Below are positions 49,471 through 58,122 of a DNA stretch of 64,000 nucleotides, one piece after another. The notes below the pieces were generated by a model. The model ran no database searches and was not told the DNA's origin. It worked only from the letters and a program-made list of their open reading frames with translations. The number at the start of each line of letters is the position of its first letter. Positions within the stretch are counted from its first letter, which is position 1. This DNA comes from an uncultured Desulfovibrio sp. (lineage in GTDB: Bacteria; Desulfobacterota; Desulfovibrionia; Desulfovibrionales; Desulfovibrionaceae), in the NCBI GenBank assembly GCA_937926875.1, contig CALBAX010000022.1, positions 1-64,000 of the forward strand. Direction: 5' to 3'. Position numbers and translations under genes: made by a program.

Positions 49471-50251
49471 GGACAAACGCCCCGCACTCCTGCTCTCCGG
49501 CATCCGTCACATCAGGCAGGCTGTTCTTTTCCAGCTGCCAGCGGCTCAGGCCATTAAGGATGCAGCGGCGGGAATCCTTGGCCACGCCGTACAGGGCCTT
49601 GAGGGTCTCGCCCATGTCGCTGCGGGCGGTATTGCCGGCCGAAGGGCAGGCATTGGCCCACAGGGGCAGCTCCCATTGTTTGGCGGCCTTGATGATGTAT
49701 TTCTTCTCCACCAGCAGCAGCGGCCGGATCAGATGCAGCTTGCCGCCGAAAAAGGGCTCGTTCATGCTCATGCCGTCCACGCGGCCGTTGCGGCACAGGT
49801 TCATGAAAAAGGTGGAGACCAGGTCCTCGGCATTGTGCCCCAGGGCCAGATGGGTGAGGCTGTATCGCGAGCAGAGCTCGAACAGGCGCTTGCGGCGCAG
49901 CCAGGCGCAGCGGAAACAGGGGGAACGGCGCTGGTTCTCGGCCGAATGGGCGTGCGGGCCGAAGTCTGTCACTTCCAGATGCGAGGGTATGCCGTGCTGC
50001 GAGAGCCAGGCGGCCAGCGGCATGTGGCTTTGCGGATCGAAACCGGGGTTGAGATGGATGGCCATGATCTCGAAACGGAAAGGCACGATGCCCTGCCGGA
50101 TGTGCAGGGTCTTGAGCAGCACGAAGCTGTCCACCCCGCCGGAAACGGCCACGCCGATGCGGCAGCCGGGCCAGATCATGCCTGTCTGCTGCATGGCCTT
50201 GCCGGCGCTCTTGACGCAGACCTCCTGCGCATAGGAGCGTTTTTCGCGCAT
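49445..50251 (-). CDS. ttcA: TtcA-like tRNA 2-thiocytidine biosynthesis protein
   Basis: The 268-residue protein is an N-type PP-loop ATPase: GVAVSGGVDSFVLL near residue 33. It also has the TtcA-like cysteine pair in RRSPCFRCAWLRRK and LGHNAEDLVSTFFMN, and it should activate a tRNA base for sulfur insertion. Other PP-loop thiolation enzymes (TilS-, NcsA-like) are less likely given PCxxC. The ATG at 50251 follows AGGAGG. The last eight residues and the stop are encoded by repeat F (ending GEGTPFS), so the native C-terminus seems to have been replaced. Confidence 0.82.
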   Translation of the reverse strand: MREKRSYAQEVCVKSAGKAMQQTGMIWPGCRIGVAVSGGVDSFVLLKTLHIRQGIVPFRFEIMAIHLNPGFDPQSHMPLAAWLSQHGIPSHLEVTDFGPHAHSAENQRRSPCFRCAWLRRKRLFELCSRYSLTHLALGHNAEDLVSTFFMNLCRNGRVDGMSMNEPFFGGKLHLIRPLLLVEKKYIIKAAKQWELPLWANACPSAGNTARSDMGETLKALYGVAKDSRRCILNGLSRWQLEKNSLPDVTDAGEQECGAFVRGEGTPFS

Positions 50252-50331
50252 ATGTCCTCCTGCCCCGCAGGGCATGTAGTCGTTGATCGGGGGCGGCAGG
50301 CAGGCAGGGACGATTTTCCGCGCCTCTGGCC

Positions 50332-50360
50332 TTGACAGCCGCACAAAAGACCAATAGCAT
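50332..50360 (+). promoter_or_regulatory. Sigma-70 promoter of rpoZ-dnaJ
   Basis: -35 TTGACA (perfect) and -10 TAGCAT at 17-base spacing; the leader is about 110 bases. It lies in the gap divergent from the TtcA-like gene. Confidence 0.7.
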
Positions 50361-50476
50361 AACTCGCTTGGGCAGGCAAAGAGTTCTGCCCTATTGCGCC
50401 GCGCCCGCTGCTGTCGGGTACGGCGGCATTCATTTTTACACTCCGCCCGCTGTCCCGCGGGCAAGCCGGAGGAACT

Positions 50477-50716
50477 ATGGCCCGCATCACTGTGGAAGAT
50501 TGCCAGGAACGCGTGAACAACCGCTTTTTGCTGGTCCAGATGGCCATCAAACGTGTGCGCCAGTACCGTGAAGGCTATGAGCCCCTCATCGAAAGCCGCA
50601 ACAAGGAAGCCGTGACCGCTCTGCGCGAGATCGCCGCGGGCAAGGTGCTGCCTGACGACATGAGCCTGTACAATCCCCTGCCCGAAGGTCAGGAGCCCGC
50701 CAAGAACGAAGGCTAG
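50477..50716 (+). CDS. rpoZ: RNA polymerase omega subunit
   Basis: This 79-residue small subunit helps assemble RNA polymerase by holding beta-prime. [28 protein letters not shown] is the usual N-terminal half, with [16 protein letters not shown] following. The ATG has GGAGG at 6-base spacing. It lies 5 bases before dnaJ, so the two share a transcript. Confidence 0.94.
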   Translation: MARITVEDCQERVNNRFLLVQMAIKRVRQYREGYEPLIESRNKEAVTALREIAAGKVLPDDMSLYNPLPEGQEPAKNEG

Positions 50717-50721
50717 AGGCC

Positions 50722-51843
50722 ATGGCACAGCGAGACTATTACGAAGTTCTGGGGGTGGACCGCAGCGCCAGCGAGGACGAGATCAAAAAAGCCTATCGCA
50801 AGCTGGCCATGCGCTACCATCCCGACCACAACCCCGGTGACGCCGAAGCCGAACAAAAGTTCAAGGAAGCTGCCGAGGCCTATGACGTCCTGCGCGACGC
50901 CGAAAAGCGCGCCCGTTATGACCGCTTCGGTCATGCCGGCGTGCAGGGCGGCATGGGCGGCGGTGGCTTCACCAGCAACGAAGACATCTTCGCCCACTTC
51001 AGCGACATTTTCGGCGATCTTTTCGGCTTCGCTTCCGCCGGCGGCGCACGCGGCCCCCGTCCCATGCAGGGCGCCGACCTGCGCTACAACCTGAAAGTCA
51101 CGTTCGAGCAGGCCGCCACGGGCGACGAGATCCCCCTGACCCTGCCCAAGCATGTGACCTGCCCCGACTGCTCCGGCAGCGGCGCCGCTCCGGGCAGTAA
51201 GCCCGAGACCTGCCCCCAGTGCCATGGCACCGGCCAGGTGCGCCATTCCCAGGGCTTCTTCCAGATCGCCATGCCCTGCTCCACCTGCCAGGGTACCGGT
51301 CAGGTCATCAAAAAGCCCTGCCCCCGCTGCAAGGGCCAGGGCATCGTGGAAGAACGCCGCGAGATCGTGGTGCGCGTCCCTGCCGGTGTGGATACCGGCA
51401 CCCGCCTGCGTGTGCGCGGTGAAGGGGAACCCGGCGAGCATGGGGGGCCTCCAGGCGACCTGTATGTGGTCCTGCATGTGGAGCCCAGCAAAAAGTACGA
51501 ACGCCAGGGCCAGGACCTCATCTACACCTGCGAGATCAGCTTCGTCCAGGCGGCCCTCGGCCATCGCGTGGACGTGCCCGGCCTCAAGGGCCCGCTGCCC
51601 CTGGACATCCCCAAGGGCATCCAGAGCGGCACCCTGCTGCGCCTCAAGGGCGAAGGCATGCCCTATCCCGGTCGCAGCAACCGCGGCGACCTGCTGGTGG
51701 AAGTCAAAGTCCTGACCCCCACCCGCGTCTCGGACAAGCAGGCCGAGCTGCTGCGTGAATTCGAACGCCTGGAAAGCGAAAGCCCGCTGGACAAGGTCAA
51801 GAAGCTGGGCAAGAAGCTGGGCAAAAAAATGGGGCTGGACTAG
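50722..51843 (+). CDS. dnaJ: DnaJ (Hsp40) chaperone
   Basis: The 373-residue co-chaperone of DnaK has a J domain with YHPDHNPGD (the HPD that triggers ATP hydrolysis) and a Gly/Phe region (GGMGGGGF...DIFGDLFGF). Four zinc-binding CxxCxGxG repeats follow ([36 protein letters not shown]), then the two beta-sandwich substrate domains. A lysine-rich tail ([14 protein letters not shown]) closes it. The start has GAGG. It is in an operon with rpoZ and not with dnaK/grpE. A terminator follows. Confidence 0.95.
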   Translation: MAQRDYYEVLGVDRSASEDEIKKAYRKLAMRYHPDHNPGDAEAEQKFKEAAEAYDVLRDAEKRARYDRFGHAGVQGGMGGGGFTSNEDIFAHFSDIFGDLFGFASAGGARGPRPMQGADLRYNLKVTFEQAATGDEIPLTLPKHVTCPDCSGSGAAPGSKPETCPQCHGTGQVRHSQGFFQIAMPCSTCQGTGQVIKKPCPRCKGQGIVEERREIVVRVPAGVDTGTRLRVRGEGEPGEHGGPPGDLYVVLHVEPSKKYERQGQDLIYTCEISFVQAALGHRVDVPGLKGPLPLDIPKGIQSGTLLRLKGEGMPYPGRSNRGDLLVEVKVLTPTRVSDKQAELLREFERLESESPLDKVKKLGKKLGKKMGLD

Positions 51844-51898
51844 GGCGCAGATGCGCACAAGGACGGATCCCGTCCTCCCAAAAGAAGTTCTCATGCAA

Positions 51899-51932
51899 GA
51901 GGGTGACAGTCGCCAAGGCTGTCACCCTTTTT
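51899..51932 (+). terminator. Terminator of rpoZ-dnaJ
   Basis: AGGGTGACAG / CTGTCACCC around a 9-base loop, then TTTTT. Confidence 0.9.
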
Positions 51933-52106
51933 CTGTTTGAACGTCCGCGACACGGGCCGTCTTCCATGCGCCCCGGATACCGGGGCTTGGAATATCAGGA
52001 AGCAAAGGGCAGGAAAAGCGCGCTCCCGCTCCCCGTCATCATGGCAGGCAGGGGGCGCCGCGTATCCTACTGTCCGGCTCACGGCTTCCGCGTCCGGCAG
52101 TCCCGG

Positions 52107-55100
52107 CTACCTTTCCTGTGCGTCCTGCATGGCCAGGGCCCGCAGGCTCCGGTGATCCACCTTTCCCGAGCCCAGCAGGGGCAAAGCCGCCAGCCGCCAT
52201 ACCCGGTGCAGCATGTGCAGGGCGGAAAGGCCTTCCTCCCGCAAGACGGCATTGACCTGAGCACGATCCAGCAGCAGGGTCGTGAACAGCACCAGTACGG
52301 TCTGGCCCTCCTCTTCCAGCGCATCCACGGCCAGCACCGGGCCTTCCTGTCCGGCAGGGGGCAAAAAATGGCGCCCCAGCACGGCCTCCACCTGCGGCAG
52401 GGAGATCATCTCCCCGCCCAGCTTGACGAAGCGCTCCCGCCGTCCCGCAAAGGTCATATGCCCGCCGCTGTCCGCCCGCACCAGATCGCCGGTGCAGTAC
52501 CAGTCCTCGCCGTCCAGACACAGGAAGGGCGACGCCGGGCCGCCATCGCTCCCCTGTCCCAGATAGCCGCTGAAAACATTGGGGCCCCGTACCAGCAGCA
52601 GCCCGGTCTCTCCGGCTGCCAGCCGCTGCCGGGGCTCCTCCACGGACACGATGGCCGTCCGCACCGAAGGCAGGGCCCTGCCGATGGTGCCCGTACGGGC
52701 ATCCGTGGGCAGGTTGAGGCTGATGACCGGCGAACATTCCGTGACGCCGTAGCCCTCGCACAGCAGACCGCCGCCGCTCAGGCGGACGAAGTCATCATAA
52801 AGGCGCTGCGGGCAGGCCTCCGCCCCCACGAAGGCCACACGCAGGGAGGTCAGATCCCCGGGCCGGGCCTGACGCAGCATGCCGTCCAGAAAGGTGGGGG
52901 CCGCCACCAGCAGGGTCGGCCGCCACTGGCGGCACACGGCGTCCAGACGGGCACCTTCCGTGGGATTGGCATGGAAGACCACCGGCATGCCAAAACAAAG
53001 CGGCAGCACGATGTTGCCCGTGAGGCCCAGCGTATGGAAGGGCGGCAGCATGGCCAGCATGGCGTCGTGGCTGTCCAGGGCCAGGATGGCCGCCACGTCC
53101 CGGCAGTTGGCAAGGATGTTGCCATGACTGAGCGGCACGCCCTTGGGAGCTGCCGAAGAGCCCGAGGTGAACAGGATGGCCGCCAGCGGGGACAGCTTCC
53201 GGGGCACGGAGCAGCCTTCGATCCCGGCCAGCGAGAGGAACGCACGGCAGGCTGCCTCCAGCCGCAGGCAGGGGGACAGGGAGGCTGCCACATCTTCCAG
53301 CGGCAACCATGCGGCCCCGGCCTCACCGGCGGCCTTGCGCAGGCCGCTGCCTTCCAGACGATCCAGCAGGGCCCGGGCACTGAGGATATGGCGGACCCCG
53401 GCCAGCCGCAGACAATGGCGCATATTGCGCGGGCCTGTGGTCCAGTTCAGCATGACCGGCGTCTGTCCGGCCAGCAGCACGGCCAGCCAGGCCATGCAGG
53501 CCGCTGACGAGGCGGGCAGCATGATGCCCACCCGCTGTCCGCTGCCCAAACGGCGGCGCAGATGCAGGGAAAGGGCCACGGCCCGCATCCAGAACGCACG
53601 CGCCGTCAATGTCCGGCCGTTGTCGGCCAGCAGGGGGCGGGACGGGGCGCGCCGCAACTGCCGCAACATGACCAGCGGCAAATTGGGGGCATCAGGCAGG
53701 CTGAGCCCCCGGGCCGGCCGGGCCCGCACGGCATCCAGCCAGGGGGAGGGAGCTTCCTCCGTGTCCGTCGGTGCAGCTTCCGGCATCTGCCCGGCGGCCA
53801 GCAGCAGACAGTCCCCCACGGTGCGCAGGGCTTCCAGACTGGCGGGAGCATGGCCGAAACGCTCCTCCAGCTGCATCGCCAGTTCCGTCAGGGCCAGACT
53901 GTCCAGACCAAGATCAGGGTCCAGACGCTGGTCTTCCTTGAGGCCGCTCCACTCCGGGCCCAGCGGCGAGGCTTCCGCCAGCAGCCGCAGCACGGCTTCC
54001 CGGTCAGCAGCGGCGAGCGGGGGCAGCGTGGCGGCCGCCCGGGAGGAGATGGCACCCGCGCCCGCCACGGGCGACGCCACGGCACGCCAGGGAAAAAGAG
54101 GCTGCGGACAGGGCTTTTCCCCGCCATCGGCATCATAAAAAGCCTCCAGCAGGGCATTGAACGGACGGGCACCTTCTCCGGCCACGGGACGACGGGGCGG
54201 CAGGGCGCAGGTGATGCGCACTTCCCGCCGGGGCAGGAAGAACAGACCATGACAGAGCAGCGACACCAGCCCGCGCAGCAGGGCCCGGCCCAGCACGGGT
54301 TCCCCCGCAGCCCGGCTGAAGGACGAGCCCCAGAGACCGCGCGTGCGCACGAGGACCAGACCGCAGTCGGGCACGGCCTGCAACAGCCGGTACACGCCGC
54401 TGTTGCCGCCCAGATGCGTGCCGCCGTCCCGGCTCAGGCCGCCGGAGGGATACAAAAGGACATTCTCTCCCCGGGCCAGGGCAGCGGCGCAACTGTCCAG
54501 CGCTTCCCTCACCCGGTCCCGGGCAGCGAGGCCGTCACGGCGCAGGTCAGGCAAAGAGATGCAGCCCGTCAGCGCGGCCAGCGGCCGCAGCCACGGGCGG
54601 TGTATCTGATGGCTGTCCGCCAGCGGCCGCAGGGCGAGAGCGGCAAGATGCGTGCACAGCAGGGCCGGATCCATGAAGGCGGGATGGTTGGGCAGGACGA
54701 GCACGCCCCTGCCCCGCTCGCGCGCCCGGGCCACTTCGGCGTGCAGGATGTCCAGCCCTTCCAGGCGGACACGGTAGCGCAGGGACAGCAAAGAGCGCCC
54801 GCAGCCCAGCAGCATGCGGGAAAGCAGGATACGGGCACGGTTCCCGGCCCGGCGCGGGCTTCGGGGCTCGCCTGTCTTCCCCTCGTCGTCCCCTGCCTCG
54901 CCGCTATTGCCGCCATCAGGGAAAGCGGCCTTGAGACGGCGGGCAAAAAAGACGGCCCAGACCAGGGTAAGACCGCCCAGCAGCATGTGGGCCACGGAAG
55001 GCGGCAGGAAGGACAGCAGGGCGTAGGCCGGCCCGGCCAGGGCCATGCCGGAAAAGGAAAAGAAATTGCTGGTACCGAGGATGCGGCCCTTTTCCTCCGC

Positions 55101-56147
55101 TGCCGGGAGCAGCTGGATCTGGCTGGACACCGGCACGATGTACAGGCTGCCGCAGATGCCCACCGCCGCATAACAGGCAAAGAGCAGGCCGAAACGGAAG
55201 GCCCCGGGCGCGGCGGGCACGCAGCCGGCGACCGCCAGCAGCAGGCCGATACCGGCGCAGGCGCGGGGCACGCTCCGCCGCCAGTCCCCACGGGCACGAC
55301 GGGCCGCCAGTCCGGCCCCGGCACAGATGCCCAGCATGAGCCCGCCGGGCAGCAGGCTGGCCATGGTGGGGCCAAGGCCCAGCTGGGCCACGCCGTAGGC
55401 ATTGATCTCCAGCAGGACGAGGGTGGACAGGGTATAGAAGAAGGCATCGGCGCACAGGCACCAGAAGATGCCCCTGCGGGCGCGCAGGCTCCACAGGTCG
55501 CGGGCGGAGTCCAGGGCCCCCAGCCAGGGGAAGGGCGGCAGGGCTTCCTTGCGGGCGGCAGCGGGACGGTAGGGGATGAAGGACACGGAGAGCAGGCCCA
55601 GCACCGCCACGCCCACGGCCACGGCAGCCACCAGCCAGCGCCCGAAGGGGATCTCCGTGGCGAGCCACTGCCGCTCCAGGGCCCCGCCCGCCAGCGTGAT
55701 GCCCAGCAGGATGGACGCCGTGGTGGCCAGCTTGAACAGGGCATTGACGCGGGGCACGTCCTCGCGGGCGAACAGCTCCGGCAGGGAACCGTTGAGGGCC
55801 GGGCTGAACAGGGTGGCACTGGCTCCCATGCAGAAGAGCATGGCCAGCATGCCGCTCCAGTGCAGCTGGAGCAGCCCCCAGCCCCCGGCCAGCATGGCGC
55901 ACACTTCCAGGGCCTTGGCTGCCAGCACCAGGCGGCACTTGGGATGGCGGTCGGCCAGCCAGCCAGCCCAGGCGGAGAAGAGGACGAAGGGCAATGAGAA
56001 AAGCACGGTGCCCCAGGCCTGCACGGCCGTATGGCCCATGCTCACGGCCAGCAGCAGGATGGCCTGCTTGAAGAAATTGTCGTTGAAGGTGCCAAGGGTA
56101 TAGCTCACCCCCAGCGAGACGGCCTGTCGCAAAAATCGCCTGCTCAT
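52107..56147 (-). CDS. MFS - PlsC acyltransferase - carrier - AMP ligase fusion
   Basis: This 1346-residue protein has four parts. Residues 1-415 are an MFS/LplT-like transporter (FNDNFFKQAILLLAVSMG in helix 1). Residues about 455-650 are a PlsC acyltransferase with NHPAFMD (HxxxxD, near 485). Residues about 710-790 are an acyl carrier domain (LDPDLGLDSLALTELAMQL, carrier serine near 747). The remainder is an adenylating acyl-ACP synthetase (FTSGSSAAPKG near 993; EGYGVTECSP; YCTGDLVR). It resembles LplT-Aas, which imports and re-acylates lysophospholipid. The internal carrier could hold the acyl group between ligase and acyltransferase. The ATG follows AAGGAG. The ArsR-type gene lies 67 bases upstream on the same strand. 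Confidence 0.88.
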   Translation of the reverse strand: MSRRFLRQAVSLGVSYTLGTFNDNFFKQAILLLAVSMGHTAVQAWGTVLFSLPFVLFSAWAGWLADRHPKCRLVLAAKALEVCAMLAGGWGLLQLHWSGMLAMLFCMGASATLFSPALNGSLPELFAREDVPRVNALFKLATTASILLGITLAGGALERQWLATEIPFGRWLVAAVAVGVAVLGLLSVSFIPYRPAAARKEALPPFPWLGALDSARDLWSLRARRGIFWCLCADAFFYTLSTLVLLEINAYGVAQLGLGPTMASLLPGGLMLGICAGAGLAARRARGDWRRSVPRACAGIGLLLAVAGCVPAAPGAFRFGLLFACYAAVGICGSLYIVPVSSQIQLLPAAEEKGRILGTSNFFSFSGMALAGPAYALLSFLPPSVAHMLLGGLTLVWAVFFARRLKAAFPDGGNSGEAGDDEGKTGEPRSPRRAGNRARILLSRMLLGCGRSLLSLRYRVRLEGLDILHAEVARARERGRGVLVLPNHPAFMDPALLCTHLAALALRPLADSHQIHRPWLRPLAALTGCISLPDLRRDGLAARDRVREALDSCAAALARGENVLLYPSGGLSRDGGTHLGGNSGVYRLLQAVPDCGLVLVRTRGLWGSSFSRAAGEPVLGRALLRGLVSLLCHGLFFLPRREVRITCALPPRRPVAGEGARPFNALLEAFYDADGGEKPCPQPLFPWRAVASPVAGAGAISSRAAATLPPLAAADREAVLRLLAEASPLGPEWSGLKEDQRLDPDLGLDSLALTELAMQLEERFGHAPASLEALRTVGDCLLLAAGQMPEAAPTDTEEAPSPWLDAVRARPARGLSLPDAPNLPLVMLRQLRRAPSRPLLADNGRTLTARAFWMRAVALSLHLRRRLGSGQRVGIMLPASSAACMAWLAVLLAGQTPVMLNWTTGPRNMRHCLRLAGVRHILSARALLDRLEGSGLRKAAGEAGAAWLPLEDVAASLSPCLRLEAACRAFLSLAGIEGCSVPRKLSPLAAILFTSGSSAAPKGVPLSHGNILANCRDVAAILALDSHDAMLAMLPPFHTLGLTGNIVLPLCFGMPVVFHANPTEGARLDAVCRQWRPTLLVAAPTFLDGMLRQARPGDLTSLRVAFVGAEACPQRLYDDFVRLSGGGLLCEGYGVTECSPVISLNLPTDARTGTIGRALPSVRTAIVSVEEPRQRLAAGETGLLLVRGPNVFSGYLGQGSDGGPASPFLCLDGEDWYCTGDLVRADSGGHMTFAGRRERFVKLGGEMISLPQVEAVLGRHFLPPAGQEGPVLAVDALEEEGQTVLVLFTTLLLDRAQVNAVLREEGLSALHMLHRVWRLAALPLLGSGKVDHRSLRALAMQDAQER

Positions 56148-56214
56148 GCGCACTCCTTGCAGCACCCGTGCATGGCGGCGATCCCTGCCGGATCCTCTCC
56201 CGGCCGGGACGGGC

Positions 56215-56556
56215 TCAGGAACGCCCGTCCTGCTCCGCGGCCAGCTCGGCCAGCGCGTAGTCCCGCACCCGGTCAAGCATCTCCAGGGCAAAGGGCAGGT
56301 CGCGCCGGTAAAGCACTTCCTTGCCCTGCCGCCGGGGGACCAGCAGCCCGGCCCGTACGAGGACGTTCACATGATGGCTCACGGCCGTACGGCTCAGGCC
56401 CACGGTGGCCACAAGGCTGCTGAGGCTGATGCTCTCCCCGGGTTCGAAGAGCAGGAGGATCTTCTGCCGGGTGGCATCCCCCATGGCGGAAAAGACCCGC
56501 GCCACGCGTTCCCAGTCGTCCGGCAGGGCGGTGATGTACGAGGAATTCATGCCCAT
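56215..56556 (-). CDS. ArsR-family transcriptional repressor
   Basis: This 113-residue winged-helix regulator has VARVFSAMGDATRQKILLLF, the recognition helix region SLVATVGLSRTAVSHHVNVLVRAGLL and the wing RRQGKEVLYRRDL. The cysteine metal-binding motif (CVC) of ArsR/SmtB is absent, so it probably senses a non-metal signal such as a fatty acid or redox cue. The start may be the ATG at 56556 or at 56550; neither has a good ribosome site. It is the first gene before the transporter-ligase fusion and likely controls it and itself through the adjacent dyads. Confidence 0.88.
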   Translation of the reverse strand: MGMNSSYITALPDDWERVARVFSAMGDATRQKILLLFEPGESISLSSLVATVGLSRTAVSHHVNVLVRAGLLVPRRQGKEVLYRRDLPFALEMLDRVRDYALAELAAEQDGRS

Positions 56557-56581
56557 TGGTGTAGACGCTGGGAAAGTGTGC

Positions 56582-56634
56582 TGTCAACATCAAACTAAAA
56601 AAATAGTTTTTTCATGTCAACTAAAAAACTAGTT
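56582..56634 (-). promoter_or_regulatory. Promoter region with tandem operator dyads for the ArsR-type gene
   Basis: Two copies of AACTA-N6-TAGTT (56593-56608 and 56619-56634) are repeated at a 26-base interval in an A/T-only island. Two TTGACA -35 elements occur on the minus strand (56620-56615 and 56587-56582), the second with TCTACA 16 bases on. The dyads overlap the upstream promoter, as expected for autorepression. Confidence 0.65.
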
Positions 56635-56727
56635 TTATAGTTTTAATGCCAGAGCTCCCCGCCAGCCGGCCCCACGGGCACACATCATTGCCGGCCAGGG
56701 CGCGGGACGTTCCCGCTCTAAAGAGCA

Positions 56728-56764
56728 TAAAAAAACAGGGCCGCACAGCACCGGTGCAGCCCTG
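56728..56764 (-). terminator. Terminator of the FliW-like/flavin reductase operon
   Basis: On the minus strand CAGGGCTGCACC / GGTGCTGTGCGGCCCTG is followed by TTTTTTTATG. It insulates the ArsR-type gene. Bases 56765-56966 show nothing else. Confidence 0.85.
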
Positions 56765-56966
56765 CCGATATCGACAATTCAACAGATATTCCTGAATGTT
56801 ACTGACATGGATGCCGCTACAGATGACCAACCGCGATGACAGGCTGACAGCAACTCGGGGACGGACTGCCACCTCCATGCCCGAAGCCCCACCAGCCCGC
56901 GCGGCACGGATGCCCCACGCCACAACATGGCTCCCGGCCCTCTTGCTCACCGCAAGCTCAAGGGGA

Positions 56967-57446
56967 TCAGGCCAGGGAAGCTGAAGCCAGCCGCGTCATG
57001 GGCAAGCGTCCCAGCAGCGTTTGCGGCAAGGACAGGCGCAAGGCCCTCCCCCCGGCCAGAGCCACGGCCAGTACGGCACGGATGCGCAGCTCGGCCCGGC
57101 CCGGCTCCTCAGGCAGGGCCCCCAGGCACAGGAAAAAGGCCAGCCCATCGGCCGGACGATCCCCCAGCAGGGCATGCTCGGCCGCTGTCAGCCGCAGGGG
57201 GCTGGTGCAGCCCAAAGCGCAGGCCTCGCCCAGCAGCAGGCCCTCTTCCGGCTGCCCGGCAGGATGCAGCACGCCCACGGGGCTCCCCGGCGCCCGGCGC
57301 CACAAGCAAAAGTCCGCCGCACCGGGAAAATCTTCCAGCCCGGCCGGGAAATGCCACCGCGCCGGGATCGCGTCCCCTGCCGGAGACAGGGGCCGGAACA
57401 TCAGCACGATGCCTTCCGCCTCCGGCATGTCATCTTGCCGGCTCAC
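56967..57446 (-). CDS. FliW-like protein (tentative)
   Basis: The 159-residue protein contains WHFPAGLEDFPGAADFCLWRR and later LAFFLCLGALPE and LRIRAVLAVALAGGRALRLSLPQ. This is the order seen in FliW, the flagellar assembly factor that binds CsrA and flagellin (FPxGLxGFxxxxxF, then strands ending before NxxxxxG). The central QSxxxPxLAF part is not conserved, so the call is weak. It starts at a GTG overlapping the flavin reductase stop (GTGA). No flagellar gene is nearby. Confidence 0.45.
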   Translation of the reverse strand: MSRQDDMPEAEGIVLMFRPLSPAGDAIPARWHFPAGLEDFPGAADFCLWRRAPGSPVGVLHPAGQPEEGLLLGEACALGCTSPLRLTAAEHALLGDRPADGLAFFLCLGALPEEPGRAELRIRAVLAVALAGGRALRLSLPQTLLGRLPMTRLASASLA

Positions 57447-58105
57447 GCGGACGTCCCTGCCAGCTTCCGGGCCATCTCCTGCCCCATGGCGAAAGCCCGG
57501 CGGCAGTCCTGCGGGAACTGCTCCTCGCGTTGCCGCCGCTTGTCTTCCACGGAAAAGCGGTCGGCCTTGTATCTGGCGTAGTCGTCGAACTGCCAGGTAT
57601 CGTTCACATACAGGACAGCGGGCGTGCTGAAGATGCGCCCCAGATAGCCTTCCATGACGGCCAGGGTCTCGGGATAGCCGTGCTGCCGCATGGTGGCGGC
57701 ATCCACGTTCATGGTATAGATGCAGGCCGTGGCCAGGCGGCGAGGTGCGATGGTGCTGAAATGGCGGTCATAGACCACATAGGGGAAGCACAGACGCTCC
57801 TGGAACGAACGCATGGCGCCCGTCACGTTGCCGAAATAGACAGGGCTGCCCAGGACAAGGCCATCGGCCTTCTCCAGAGCGGCCAGCACGGGCGTGAGCC
57901 CGTCTTTCAGGGCGCAGTGCCCGTACGAGGCCCCGCCACGGAGCTTGCAGGCAAAACAGCTGCGACAGCCGGAAGCCTGCAGATCGTACAGATGGACCAG
58001 CTCCGTGTCTGCCCCGGCGCTGCGGGCCCCTTCCAGAAAATGCCCCAGTACCGTGGCCGTATTGCCCTTTTTGCGCGGGCTGCCGTTGACGGCACATATC
58101 CTCAT
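57443..58105 (-). CDS. NADPH-dependent FMN reductase / iron-sulfur flavoprotein-like
   Basis: The 220-residue flavodoxin-fold protein has the FMN phosphate loop NGSPRKKGNTATVL and a cysteine group GCRSCFACKLRG...GHC, near where archaeal-type iron-sulfur flavoproteins bind a cluster. It also has the flavin-binding LVLGSPVYFGNVTGAM. The cysteine spacing (C-x2-C-x2-C then C) supports an Fe-S cluster or a redox disulfide. It may detoxify oxygen or quinones. The ATG has GGAGG upstream. The FliW-like gene follows on a GTGA overlap. Confidence 0.85.
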   Translation of the reverse strand: MRICAVNGSPRKKGNTATVLGHFLEGARSAGADTELVHLYDLQASGCRSCFACKLRGGASYGHCALKDGLTPVLAALEKADGLVLGSPVYFGNVTGAMRSFQERLCFPYVVYDRHFSTIAPRRLATACIYTMNVDAATMRQHGYPETLAVMEGYLGRIFSTPAVLYVNDTWQFDDYARYKADRFSVEDKRRQREEQFPQDCRRAFAMGQEMARKLAGTSA

Positions 58106-58122
58106 GGCATGGTGCCTCCGGT

